DNA from: an uncultured Bacteroidota bacterium
Lineage (GTDB): Bacteria > Bacteroidota > Bacteroidia > Flavobacteriales > TMED113
Reading direction: 5' to 3'
NCBI GenBank assembly: GCA_902520385.1
Contig: CABYOB010000006.1
Span: 1 to 31,016 of the forward strand
DNA: 31,016 nucleotides
A model generated the notes under the pieces. That model ran no database searches, was not told where the DNA came from, and saw only the letters and a list, made by a program, of their open reading frames with translations. A program made the position numbers and the translations under genes. Below are positions 7,965 to 17,500 of the stretch, in pieces (positions within the stretch are counted from its first letter, which is position 1; each line of letters opens with the position of its first letter).

Positions 7965-8669
7965 CTAAGGAGTTGTAGAAGAAACTGGCAAAACTTTACC
8001 ATTAAAAAATTCACCTCCTTTAATTGCAAAATCAAAAATAAACGAAGATATGCTTTTTGGAGAAAGAGGAGCTTTATATTTAGGGAAAGCTTTTTTCAAC
8101 ATTTCAGTTTGAACTGCTCCTAATGCTAAACAATTAAATCTAAAATTAGTCATTTTAAATTCTTCAGCTAAACATTCAGCTAATGTGATAAGTGCCCCCT
8201 TGCTTGGACTATAAGAAGATAACCCTGGAAATTTAACCGAACCATTTATCCCGCCAACACTACCTATAAATATAACATGAGCTTTTTTTGTTAAAATTGG
8301 CATTATTTTCTGAGTAATTAAATAAGGGGCAAAATAATTAATTGTAAAGGAATTAATTAAATCTTCTTTCTTTATTTTAACAAAACTCTTATTAACTAAA
8401 GTTCCTCCATTATGTACAACAATATCGACCGTTCCAAATCTATTTTTAATATTTAATATTAAATTTTTTATTTTATTTATTTCTAATAAATCAAAGGAAA
8501 GAATATAACATGGTAATTTTGGGTTTATTTCTTTTATTTCTTTTTTTAATTTTTTTAATTTTTTTTCATCTCTAGCTATTAAATATAAGGCATGATTTTT
8601 TTTTGCAAAAAATTTTGCTAATTCAAAACCTATTCCTTTACTTGCTCCTGTTATTAATACCTTTTTCAT
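7965..8669 (-). CDS. Short-chain dehydrogenase/reductase
   Basis: A 234-residue NAD(P)-dependent oxidoreductase of the classical SDR family. The cofactor-binding glycine motif TGASKGIG is at residues 7-14. The structural NNAG motif is replaced by HNGG. The catalytic Tyr and Lys are in YSPSK, preceded by a Ser in the IGSVGG segment. There is no signal peptide, so it acts in the cytoplasm. It overlaps the hydroxylase stop by ATGA, so the two are coupled. The hydroxylase oxidises a tetrahydropterin cofactor, and some SDR enzymes reduce pterins, so cofactor regeneration is an attractive but unproven role. Other substrates are equally possible on sequence alone. Confidence 0.85.
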   Translation of the reverse strand: MKKVLITGASKGIGFELAKFFAKKNHALYLIARDEKKLKKLKKEIKEINPKLPCYILSFDLLEINKIKNLILNIKNRFGTVDIVVHNGGTLVNKSFVKIKKEDLINSFTINYFAPYLITQKIMPILTKKAHVIFIGSVGGINGSVKFPGLSSYSPSKGALITLAECLAEEFKMTNFRFNCLALGAVQTEMLKKAFPKYKAPLSPKSISSFIFDFAIKGGEFFNGKVLPVSSTTP

Positions 8670-10420
8670 AATACTTTTAAACCATCTGAAATTAACTTTT
8701 TTAAATCATTTCTTATTACTGATAAATTGTTCAAGTAGTTTTTAATTTCTTCAAATAATACTTTATCATAATTTTTTATTATTTCACAAATTTCTATTAA
8801 AAGTAGCCATTCTTGACTATCATTTGATTTTAATTTTTCAAAAATTATTTTCAATTTATTGTAACCAGAACTTGAATCTCTAATCTTTGCAACTTCAGAA
8901 TAAAATTCATGCATTTTTTTTTCTAATTGAGAGTAATTCACCTTTATAGTTTGTGATTTATAATCATATTTTTTTTCAGAAAATGATTTTTTGTCAGCAG
9001 AACCAGGAAAACAAGAAACAATCTTTTCTCCAATAACTAAATCATATTGACCCCAATTTTTATCAAATAAAACTTTATCCTTGAATTGTATTTGACAGTC
9101 TATAAAAGAAATTAAAATAACATGTTTGTTTTTATCTAAAACAAACTCCTTAATAATACCATTTAATAACAATCCACTATTGTACTCTAATTTTATTTTC
9201 TTACTTTTCAATAGGCCTTGATCTCTGCATTTATCTAAATTTAGATTAGTAAACTCAAAATTTTTAACTTTCCCCAAAGGTGCCCCAAAACCTTCTTTAT
9301 GAAAAAAAACACCATGGTTTTCTATTTCAAGATAATCTTTAGATAAGGCTGTTGGACCCTCAGTTTGCAAATAAATATCTAGCCCGTTAGAGTTTATCAG
9401 CTTTGTAAATTTTCCTGAAATTTGCACCCCATTATCATACTCACAGGTTGCAATATTTGCTGATTTTATAGCTTGCTCAACACCATGTCTGCCTCCTCTT
9501 TTAAATGCCATACTTTCAGAAAAATCATATAAAACATCAATTAAATAATCAAAACTTGGAGTTACAAATAGTTGAGGTTGAGGTTTAGTTATATCAAAAT
9601 TCACTTTACATGCTTCAATACTATAATCTTTTTTTTGAACTTTATTACTCATGCACCAAACACTTTCGCCAATTGAAGACAAAAGTCCTGCACCATAAAT
9701 TTTAGGATTACTAATTGTTCCTATTAATCCATACTCTACAGTCCACCAATGTAAATTTCTTATCATTGACATTTCAGATAAATTTTCCTGACCTGCTCTT
9801 TTCTGAATTATATCAACTTCTTTTTCTGATTTGATAATTAGTTTTTTAGATACGCCCGGCGCCTCCTTAAGTATTGATAAATTTCTTATAGCTTCAAATA
9901 ACTCTAAATCAGTGGAAGAAGAAAAAGCATTTGCACCTATTTTACCAAAAAGCTCAAGATAATCAGAGTATTTTTTATTAGGTATTATTGGAGCATGACC
10001 CGCTGCTTCATGCAAAATATCAGGAGCTGGTGTGTATTCAATGTGACTAATTTGTCTTATCTCCGCAGCAATTACCAAAACTTTATGAGCCTGAAATTCC
10101 ATAAACGCTTTTGGGGGAATAAACCCATCTACGCAAACTGCTGCCCAGCCAACTTTTTGGAGAATCCTATTCATACCATATAAATTAGGTATTTTATCAA
10201 TAGTAATTCCTGCCTCATTCAAACCTTGAAAATAATCTCCAAAAATAACTTTAGGTAAATAATTAATATTTTGTTTCATTACATATCTCCAAACTGAATG
10301 ATTAATAGAAGTATATTTATCATAATCCTGATCAACTATATACTGTAAAAGGTGTTCTGGTAAACTTTTTAAATGTTTATTTGTTAAAAAAAAATCGTTC
10401 ATGTATTTTGAACTACTCAT
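8666..10420 (-). CDS. phhA: Aromatic amino acid hydroxylase (phenylalanine 4-monooxygenase, long form)
   Basis: A 584-residue pterin-dependent iron hydroxylase that probably turns phenylalanine into tyrosine. The iron ligands are visible: His137 and His142 in HEAAGH, and Glu229 in WWTVEYGLIG. The distance from His142 to Glu229 is 87 residues, about 40 more than in the classic bacterial and animal enzymes, because a helical stretch (about 165-220) is inserted. After the catalytic part, which ends near residue 330, there is an extra region of about 250 residues, beta-rich at first and then helical, that I cannot assign. Long forms of this kind occur in other Bacteroidota. The gene starts 14 bases after pdhC and ends in an ATGA overlap with an SDR gene. 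Tyrosine or tryptophan as substrate cannot be excluded. Confidence 0.85.
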   Translation of the reverse strand: MSSSKYMNDFFLTNKHLKSLPEHLLQYIVDQDYDKYTSINHSVWRYVMKQNINYLPKVIFGDYFQGLNEAGITIDKIPNLYGMNRILQKVGWAAVCVDGFIPPKAFMEFQAHKVLVIAAEIRQISHIEYTPAPDILHEAAGHAPIIPNKKYSDYLELFGKIGANAFSSSTDLELFEAIRNLSILKEAPGVSKKLIIKSEKEVDIIQKRAGQENLSEMSMIRNLHWWTVEYGLIGTISNPKIYGAGLLSSIGESVWCMSNKVQKKDYSIEACKVNFDITKPQPQLFVTPSFDYLIDVLYDFSESMAFKRGGRHGVEQAIKSANIATCEYDNGVQISGKFTKLINSNGLDIYLQTEGPTALSKDYLEIENHGVFFHKEGFGAPLGKVKNFEFTNLNLDKCRDQGLLKSKKIKLEYNSGLLLNGIIKEFVLDKNKHVILISFIDCQIQFKDKVLFDKNWGQYDLVIGEKIVSCFPGSADKKSFSEKKYDYKSQTIKVNYSQLEKKMHEFYSEVAKIRDSSSGYNKLKIIFEKLKSNDSQEWLLLIEICEIIKNYDKVLFEEIKNYLNNLSVIRNDLKKLISDGLKVL

Positions 10421-10434
10421 AATATATTTTTCAT

Positions 10435-11640
10435 TTAAATCATTAGGAGAGGATTTTCTAGCATTGTTTTTAGTGTTTTCAAAAACTGCGCTCCCTGTGC
10501 ACCATCAACAATTCGATGATCTGAAGATAATGTGACTTTCATAATATTACCAACTAAAATTTCACCGTCTTTAACAATTGGTGTTTTTTGTATAGAGCCA
10601 ATCGCTAAAATACATGCGTCTGGCGGATTAATAATTGCAGTAAACTCATCAATACCAAACATGCCTAAATTAGAGACTGTAAATGTATTGCCAGTAAGCT
10701 CTTCAACCATAAGTTTTTTATTATTAGCCCTTTCTACAAAATCTTTAATCTTTTTAGAAATATCTAAAATGTTATGTTGGTCAGTATTTTTAATTACTGG
10801 AACAACTAAGCCATCTTCCACTGCTATAGCAACCCCAATATTAATATCCTTATTTAAAATAATAGAATCTTTTCCCCAAGAAACATTTATATTTGGATGT
10901 TTTGATAAAGAAAACGCAACAGCTTTAATAATAATATCATTGAATGAAATTTTAGTGTCTAAATTATTAATTAAATTTTTTCTTAACTCAATTAGACTAT
11001 CTACATTAATTTTTGTGGTTAAATAAAAATGTGGTGCAGAAAATTTTGATTCAGATAACCTACTAGCAATTGTTTTTCGCATCTGAGTTAATGGCTGATT
11101 AAAACTTGATTTTATACTTTCATTAGACTTATTTATATTTAATTCTTCTAAATCTCTTTTTATAATTCTTCCATTATCTCCTGATCCTTTAATAGAATTT
11201 ATATCTATTCCTTTTTCGCTTGCTATTTTCTTAGCTAGAGGAGATATTTTTAATCTTTTTTCATCTTTTTCAAGATTAAGTGAACTAGTTTTCAAACTTG
11301 AATCTACTTCCTCAGCTGGTCTAATAATTTGATCTTTTGCATCACTTACATCATCATCACTTGTTTTGTTTTCTGAGTTTAGCAAACTAGAAATATCTTC
11401 ATCTTTATGCCCTAATATTGCTAAAATAGAATCCACAGAAGCAGATTCTGACTCTTTTACACCAATATATAATAAAAAGCCTTCTTGAAAAGATTCAAAC
11501 TCCATTGTAGCTTTATCTGTTTCAATATCTGCTAATAAATCACCCTCCTTAATTTCATCTCCTACTTTTTTATGCCACTTGGACACAACTCCTTCTGTCA
11601 TCGTATCACTTAATCTTGGCATTTTGACAATTTCAGCCAT
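10435..11640 (-). CDS. pdhC: Pyruvate dehydrogenase E2, dihydrolipoamide acetyltransferase
   Basis: A 401-residue E2 core of the pyruvate dehydrogenase complex, which moves the acetyl group from E1 to CoA. One lipoyl domain covers residues 1-77, with the lipoylated Lys43 in ETDKATME. An acidic, serine-rich linker follows, then a peripheral subunit-binding domain at about 129-167 (ISPLAKKIASEKGID, GSGDNGRI). The acyltransferase domain fills about 185-401, with the catalytic His and Asp in DHRIVDG near the C terminus. Many Bacteroidota E2 proteins have two lipoyl domains and about 540 residues, so this is a short version. It begins two bases after pdhA. No E1 beta or E3 gene is nearby. A branched-chain or oxoglutarate E2 is less likely given the close pairing with the E1 alpha. 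Confidence 0.93.
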   Translation of the reverse strand: MAEIVKMPRLSDTMTEGVVSKWHKKVGDEIKEGDLLADIETDKATMEFESFQEGFLLYIGVKESESASVDSILAILGHKDEDISSLLNSENKTSDDDVSDAKDQIIRPAEEVDSSLKTSSLNLEKDEKRLKISPLAKKIASEKGIDINSIKGSGDNGRIIKRDLEELNINKSNESIKSSFNQPLTQMRKTIASRLSESKFSAPHFYLTTKINVDSLIELRKNLINNLDTKISFNDIIIKAVAFSLSKHPNINVSWGKDSIILNKDINIGVAIAVEDGLVVPVIKNTDQHNILDISKKIKDFVERANNKKLMVEELTGNTFTVSNLGMFGIDEFTAIINPPDACILAIGSIQKTPIVKDGEILVGNIMKVTLSSDHRIVDGAQGAQFLKTLKTMLENPLLMI

Positions 11641-11642
11641 AC

Positions 11643-12632
11643 TTATTCTTTTAAAAAATTATAATCCCCTTGATAAATATCTTTATACAAATCCTCTGCT
11701 AATGGAAATGGGGAATTTTCAGCAAAATCAACACATTCTTGAACTTTATGTTTTACATCCAGATTAATTTTCTCAACATCTTTTTCTTTCAAAACCTTTT
11801 TTTTGTACAAAACATTAAGAACGTAATCAATGGGGTCTTTATCTTTAAAATTTTTTACTTCATCTTTTGTTCTATAGTGTTGTGCGTCAGACATTGAATG
11901 TCCTTTGTATCTATATGTTTTAATCTCTAAAAAAGACGGACCTAAACCTTTTCTCGCTCTATCAACTGCCTTTTTAACTTCTTGGAAAACGATTTCGGGC
12001 CTCATTCCCTCAACAGGTCGACAAGGCATTTCATAACCTAAGCCCAATTTCCATATTTCGGTATGATTAGCTGTCCTCTCAACAGAGGTTCCCATTGCAT
12101 ATCCATTATTTTCACAAATAAAAATAACTGGTAACTTGTGATTCATTGCCATATTGAATGTTTCATGTAAAGAACCTTGACGAACAGCTCCATCTCCCAT
12201 AAAACATAATGTAACTGCTTCTTTATTATTATACTGATCTGCAAAAGCTATACCCGCACCAAGAGGGATCTGCCCTCCAACAATACCATGACCACCATAA
12301 AAATTATATTTTTTTGAAAACATATGCATTGATCCCCCTTTACCATTAGAGCATCCCGTAGACTTTCCAAATAATTCCGCCATAACATATTTTGGATCCA
12401 GTCCCATGGCCATAGGATGAACATGGCATCTATATGCTGTTATCATTTTATCAACCTTTGGACTTATAGCATGCACACACCCAGCCAAAACAGCTTCTTG
12501 ACCATTATATAGATGTAAAAATCCTCTGATTTTTTGTTGAATATACATTGCGGCAGCTTTCTCCTCAAACTTTCTCCACAATAACATATTTTTGTACCAG
12601 TCTAAATACACTTCTTTAGTTACAGAGGTCAT
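11643..12632 (-). CDS. pdhA: Pyruvate dehydrogenase E1 component, alpha subunit
   Basis: A 329-residue thiamine diphosphate-dependent E1 alpha subunit that, with a separate beta subunit, decarboxylates pyruvate and loads acetyl on E2. The ThDP motif is clear: GDGAVRQG, then ENNGYAMGTSVERT about 30 residues later. The conserved MHMFS segment and the phosphorylation-loop region YRYKGHSMSDAQHYR are present. Length is normal for the two-subunit E1. It is followed after two bases by pdhC, an arrangement common in Bacteroidota, where the beta subunit gene is often elsewhere. It is likely the first gene of an operon that continues through the aromatic hydroxylase and SDR genes; a -7 promoter element lies 22 bases ahead of its ATG. 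Confidence 0.95.
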   Translation of the reverse strand: MTSVTKEVYLDWYKNMLLWRKFEEKAAAMYIQQKIRGFLHLYNGQEAVLAGCVHAISPKVDKMITAYRCHVHPMAMGLDPKYVMAELFGKSTGCSNGKGGSMHMFSKKYNFYGGHGIVGGQIPLGAGIAFADQYNNKEAVTLCFMGDGAVRQGSLHETFNMAMNHKLPVIFICENNGYAMGTSVERTANHTEIWKLGLGYEMPCRPVEGMRPEIVFQEVKKAVDRARKGLGPSFLEIKTYRYKGHSMSDAQHYRTKDEVKNFKDKDPIDYVLNVLYKKKVLKEKDVEKINLDVKHKVQECVDFAENSPFPLAEDLYKDIYQGDYNFLKE

Positions 12633-12653
12633 ATGTTTAAAAATTAATTAATC

Positions 12654-12661
12654 CAAATATA
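12654..12661 (-). promoter_or_regulatory. Possible -7 element upstream of pdhA
   Basis: TATATTTG on the minus strand matches the Bacteroidota -7 consensus TAnnTTTG, 21 bases before the pdhA ATG. I see no good TTG at the expected -33 distance, so this is a half-match only. Confidence 0.4.
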
Positions 12662-12712
12662 TGCAAAATGATTAATGTAATTTTGATTTTTGATATACTT
12701 TTAAAATATAAT

Positions 12713-13192
12713 TTAAGACTTTATTAAAGTAGTAGCATAACAAGCAACCCCTTCCTCTCTTCCTATAAAACCTAATTTTTCACTTGTTGTGGCTTTAATA
12801 TTTACATCATTTACTGATAAATCAACACATCGCGAAATTTGAATTTTCATTTCAGCTAAATAATTTTTTAATTTAGGCGCCTCTAACACTATCGAAACAT
12901 CTATATTTTCAATGATATAACCTTTTTTTTGAATCATAAAATATACCTCTTTCAATAAAATTTTACTATCTATATTTTTATATTTTTGATCGTTGTCTGG
13001 AAAAAAATGACCAATATCTCCCAATCCAGCAGCTCCTAATAAAGCATCACAAATAGCATGTAAAATTACATCTCCATCTGAATGGGCAACAGTTCCTTTA
13101 TAATGAGGTATTTTAACTCCTCCTAATATTAAACTATTATTTTCTTTTAATTGGTGGACATCATATCCACATCCTATTCTAAAATTTCTCAC
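12713..13192 (-). CDS. ispF: 2-C-methyl-D-erythritol 2,4-cyclodiphosphate synthase
   Basis: A 159-residue enzyme of the MEP isoprenoid pathway that cyclises the CDP-methylerythritol phosphate intermediate with release of CMP. Metal-binding residues are in GYDVHQL (Asp and His near residues 10-12) and in HSDGDVILHAICDALLGA. GLGDIGHFFPD and the C-terminal ATTSEKLGFIGREEG are hallmark segments. Length is typical, and the protein is cytoplasmic. It begins two bases after porV ends, so it is the last gene of a porU-porV-ispF unit. The link with secretion genes is most likely one of shared transcription and not of function. Confidence 0.96.
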   Translation of the reverse strand: MRNFRIGCGYDVHQLKENNSLILGGVKIPHYKGTVAHSDGDVILHAICDALLGAAGLGDIGHFFPDNDQKYKNIDSKILLKEVYFMIQKKGYIIENIDVSIVLEAPKLKNYLAEMKIQISRCVDLSVNDVNIKATTSEKLGFIGREEGVACYATTLIKS

Positions 13193-13194
13193 TT

Positions 13195-14493
13195 CTATTT
13201 AGGCGTATTTATTTGATTTAAATTTTTTTGATCATTTTTTGAACGGGTAGATTTAAATAAATTTTCACTATCAAAATTATCTAAATTAAAAACTAATGAA
13301 AATCGCATTGTGTTTTCTAATGGACTTCTTACACTAGCATTAGCAGGAATCAAATAAGCAAAATCTATTTCAAATACATTTAATTTTAAAGAGGAACCTA
13401 GAGTAAAGTACTTTCTATTCCCTTTATTTTCATGTTCATGAAAATATCCAAATCGAAATGCAAATTGATTATCATACCAATATTCTGCACCAACAGAGTA
13501 CATTAATTCATTTAATTCCTCCTCTATGCCACCGGGAGCATCGGAAAAAGACTGGAAAATTCCTTGAACGATTCCAACATTTGGATTTTGTCCAGCTACA
13601 ATATGATGTTCAGGACTGCCTAACTGTACAGGATTACCATCAATATCTACAGGTTGACCATTTGCATCTATTGCATAAACTGGCGGAGTCGGAACTAATA
13701 ATTTATTAATATCAAATGCTAACATAATTTTATTAAATTCATCAATGTCAGTACTTATACTACTACCAATTTTTAAATTCATTGGTAAAAAATCCTCATC
13801 CCCTGATTCAGTATATGATATTTTACTACCTATATTAGAAATATTTAATCCCAACGCCCACTGTGAATCATATCCACTTATTTCAAATTGGTTACTTTGA
13901 TAATATGTTCCTAAATCCACCGCAAATGATTTTCCTGCTTCAGTTTGTAAACCTTCAACAAAAATGCCCCCAGTTAAATTTGAATAAATATATTTCATAA
14001 CTAATCCAGCAGAAAAATTATTTGACAGTTTCATAGAATAAGCTAAATCAAATACATATTCGTTTGGATCATATTCACCCACATACTCTCCCTGGTCATT
14101 GGTAAATTGAATATTTCCAAGAGAAAAATACCTCATTCCTCCAGCAATAGCACTTATTTTATTTAATTTATAATATCCTGTAATATGAGATAATGAAATG
14201 TCTGGAACCAATTTACTTAACCATGGGGTATAAGAAACAGCAAATGCACCACCATCAGGTAAAAATGCTAATTTAGCGGAATTCCAATGTATAGAATGAA
14301 CATCTGGTGATGTTGCAGCACCCACATCTCCCATAGCACCTGATCTTGAATCTGGAGAAATTGTTAAAAATGGAACAGCAGTAGTTATCGTATTCAGGTT
14401 TTCATTGAAGTTTTCTAATTCATCACCCAAAGATGTCTGGGGAAAAATAGGAAAACTTAAAAAAATCAACAAACAGAAAAATATATACTTCAT
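13195..14493 (-). CDS. porV: T9SS outer-membrane protein PorV (LptO)
   Basis: A 432-residue outer-membrane barrel of the type IX secretion system. PorV shuttles sorting-domain substrates from the translocon to the PorU sortase. The signal peptide (MKYIFFCLLIFLSFPIFPQ) is followed by the family signature segment: TAVPFLTISPDSRSGAMGDV, then a DVHSIHWNSAKLA segment. Later stretches alternate in barrel fashion and the protein ends in a strand with NTMRFSLVFNL. The frame can be extended to a TTG at 14526, but this puts 11 polar residues before the signal peptide, so the ATG at 14493 is chosen. It follows porU after 41 bases and precedes ispF by two bases. Confidence 0.94.
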   Translation of the reverse strand: MKYIFFCLLIFLSFPIFPQTSLGDELENFNENLNTITTAVPFLTISPDSRSGAMGDVGAATSPDVHSIHWNSAKLAFLPDGGAFAVSYTPWLSKLVPDISLSHITGYYKLNKISAIAGGMRYFSLGNIQFTNDQGEYVGEYDPNEYVFDLAYSMKLSNNFSAGLVMKYIYSNLTGGIFVEGLQTEAGKSFAVDLGTYYQSNQFEISGYDSQWALGLNISNIGSKISYTESGDEDFLPMNLKIGSSISTDIDEFNKIMLAFDINKLLVPTPPVYAIDANGQPVDIDGNPVQLGSPEHHIVAGQNPNVGIVQGIFQSFSDAPGGIEEELNELMYSVGAEYWYDNQFAFRFGYFHEHENKGNRKYFTLGSSLKLNVFEIDFAYLIPANASVRSPLENTMRFSLVFNLDNFDSENLFKSTRSKNDQKNLNQINTPK

Positions 14494-14534
14494 TAATAAG
14501 TTAAATTTCGAATTATTATTAAACAACGCGGAAA

Positions 14535-17500
14535 TTAGTTTAATATTACTAGTTTTTCAAATTTTTCCACCTTTTCTCCACTGTCAACAGATTTAAGTAA
14601 TACTTTATAAATATATACTCCTTTAGCTAATTTATCCCCAAAATCATCTAAACCATTCCACGTAATAGATTCATCTCTAAATCCATTGTTTACAATATTA
14701 CTTTTCAATGTTTTGACTAGTTTCCCACTCACAGTAAATACTTGAATCATAACATCTAAATACTCATTTGGACGATTATGCTCAAATGAAAATTTAGTGA
14801 AATTAGAAAATGGATTTGGATAATTTAAAAGATGCTTTATAACCATATCTTCCGATTCTGACACAATAAATGATAAATCTTTTTCACTAGAATTATTATA
14901 AACATCCCAAACTTTTAAATTTAAAACATGAACACCTTCAGATAAATTAGATAAAGAATATCTTACTAGACCAGATTGATACGTATTCAAGTCAGACTCA
15001 TAGTGATCATTTAAAACATATGGCTGGTTAGACACATTATCTAAAATTGCAATTATATCATGCCCTATTCCTGTACCAACTGTATTTATTCCAGATATAT
15101 CAAAAACTTTAGCAATTAATTCTGGACTTGAATTAGTCATTCCTCCCGAAACAAAATTAGTATCATTCATAAATAATTCAATTGATGGCCCAATATCGTC
15201 CAAATCAGCATTTGTGTTTATTCCGCCAATCAATAATTCTTCATAGAAACCTGATCCATCAATTTTTAAAGAATCATCATAAGCATAATAGCTTAATTTA
15301 GAATTTCCATATTGAAATGGTATGTCTTTTGGTACTATAAAATCATATCCAAAATTAGAGTTTACAACATCTACCTTACCTTTGTAAATAATATTTTTTT
15401 GTAAATCAAATTCAAAAGGTTCTTCTAAAAAACCATTATTATTTAATGTTTCATAACTATTTGATTTTCCATAAACTGTAACATATAGTGTTCCGTTTTT
15501 AAAACCTTTTTCAATTTGACCTAAAATCCTTACTTTACTGAGAGCTTTTATTGTATCAGTCGGAATATTCTTTTCTCCTTTAATTAAATCATTTTCAACT
15601 ACATAAATTTCATTAGTCAAAATATTATATTCTGGATAAGGTATTTTTAAAGCAGGGTCTCCCAATAACGCAAACTTTCTTTTATTAACAGTATTTCCTA
15701 GAGAAGGATCATTTTTAGCTTTTTTCATAATTTCACCCATTGTATTATCTTGAGATGAAGAATCCAAAATATAATTATATAATGAGTTTGTTATATAATA
15801 AGCACTACTTTCATTAACTGTTCTTGATGTACTAAATAAAGAAATAGCTCCTCCGTTAGAATTTAAAAATAACAACTCTCCAGCGGAAACTCTTTCTGGA
15901 TCATCAAATCTTGAAAACTCACACGTTGCGGTTACAAATACTGGGAGTTTTTCGAAATTTTCAAAATTATTAATTTCAGAAAGCTCTAAAATCCTTTCTG
16001 ATGCCCAACCAACTTCTCCACCATGACCAATATAATTTATTATTAACACACCTGAATTAATTAATTCTACAATTTTTTTGTTAACCTCAGGGTACCTTTC
16101 TCCTCCAGCAGTAGATTCTTGCTGAAAAGCATCAGAGTAAATTTTGTCTACATTTACCCATGAATAATTTGTATCTACCTTTTCAGCTAATGCGTCTGCA
16201 TGAATTAATAAATTTTCTTCCCACCCTTCATCAACATCATCAGAAACAAAACAAACTTTATTCTTCCAATCTCCAAAACTATTATTTGCATAATTAATTA
16301 TTTTATCAACTGCATATTTTGCTTCTTGATTGGTGGAGACTGTTAACCTTCCTATTCCTATGTCAATCAAATCATCCACTAATGTACTACTGGAGCCCTC
16401 CAGATCATCTAACATTCCAAAAAAATCATCTGAACAATACGATAATTTGATGTTATCAGATCTATAAGATTGAAAAGTAGGAACAAAATTACTATTAGGT
16501 GATTTTATATCCTTATAATCAAAAGAGGCATCACCAAATAATAATAAGTTTTTTGGAATATTTGCACTTTTATTATATAACATCCTAATAAAATCTCTTA
16601 TTGCAACAGGGTCTTGACTACCTGAACTAAATTCATTGTAAATTTGATTTGTAGTTACAACAATTACTTCCATATCATCATGGTTAATATGAAAATTAGC
16701 TAACCTATCTGCTTGATCTAAAAAATTTGGATGAGTCACTATTATTAAATCTGTTTGATTATAACCATGTAAATTTTGATTTAAAACTTGACCAAAAAAT
16801 TGAGGACTTTCTAAATCATTTATATTCCTTACACAAACAAATTCAGATAAAGTGTCTATATAGGCTGCAAAACCTTCAAATTCCCCATTGTTTAAAATAT
16901 GCATCTTGACATTTAATGGATCTGTCACATTATATACATTTAATGTTTCGTCTGGTGTATTAATAACAGATAAGCCAAAATAAGGACTTAATCTAAAATT
17001 AAATTGACTTTCATTTGACGACCAATCTAAACTTCTTTTATAATTTAATTCAATAAAATCTAACCACGATAGCGCTGAAGGATTACCATTATTTTTATAA
17101 TTGACCAATACTTCTCCGTCCCAATTTTGAAGTGAAAATTGAGAGCTTAAATTTAATTGAATAGTTCCTTCTTTTGCTTCATAATAATAATCATCAGATG
17201 TTTCAGGTGGTATTGTTAATGAAAAGAAAGTAGTTTGATTATTTAATTTAAAATCAAAATCTGTAGCAACAGAAGACCTAGCGGCAACACGAGCCCTAAA
17301 TGAAATACTATCTAAAACTTGCCCTTTAGCTAAATCAAAAGAATATAAATTATTATTACCAAAATATTCCCCAAACCACTGTTGTCCAGTGCTAACTAAA
17401 TTATATTGCTCATTTTCATGATAATCATAATCAATAAAAGAACTAATGTATTTCTTTTCTTCATCGGGAGTATTTAAAATGGTATTTAATTTGATTTCTT

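Noticed and set aside
10532..11026. A 164-codon open frame on the plus strand
   Set aside because: It lies wholly opposite pdhC, whose protein is clearly real; the frame has no family resemblance and reflects the low-GC codon pattern.
13458..13709. Plus-strand open frame opposite porV
   Set aside because: It has no recognisable features and is fully covered by porV on the other strand.
14494..14526. TTG at 14526 as the porV start
   Set aside because: It would add 11 polar residues before a normal signal peptide; the ATG at 14493 fits better.
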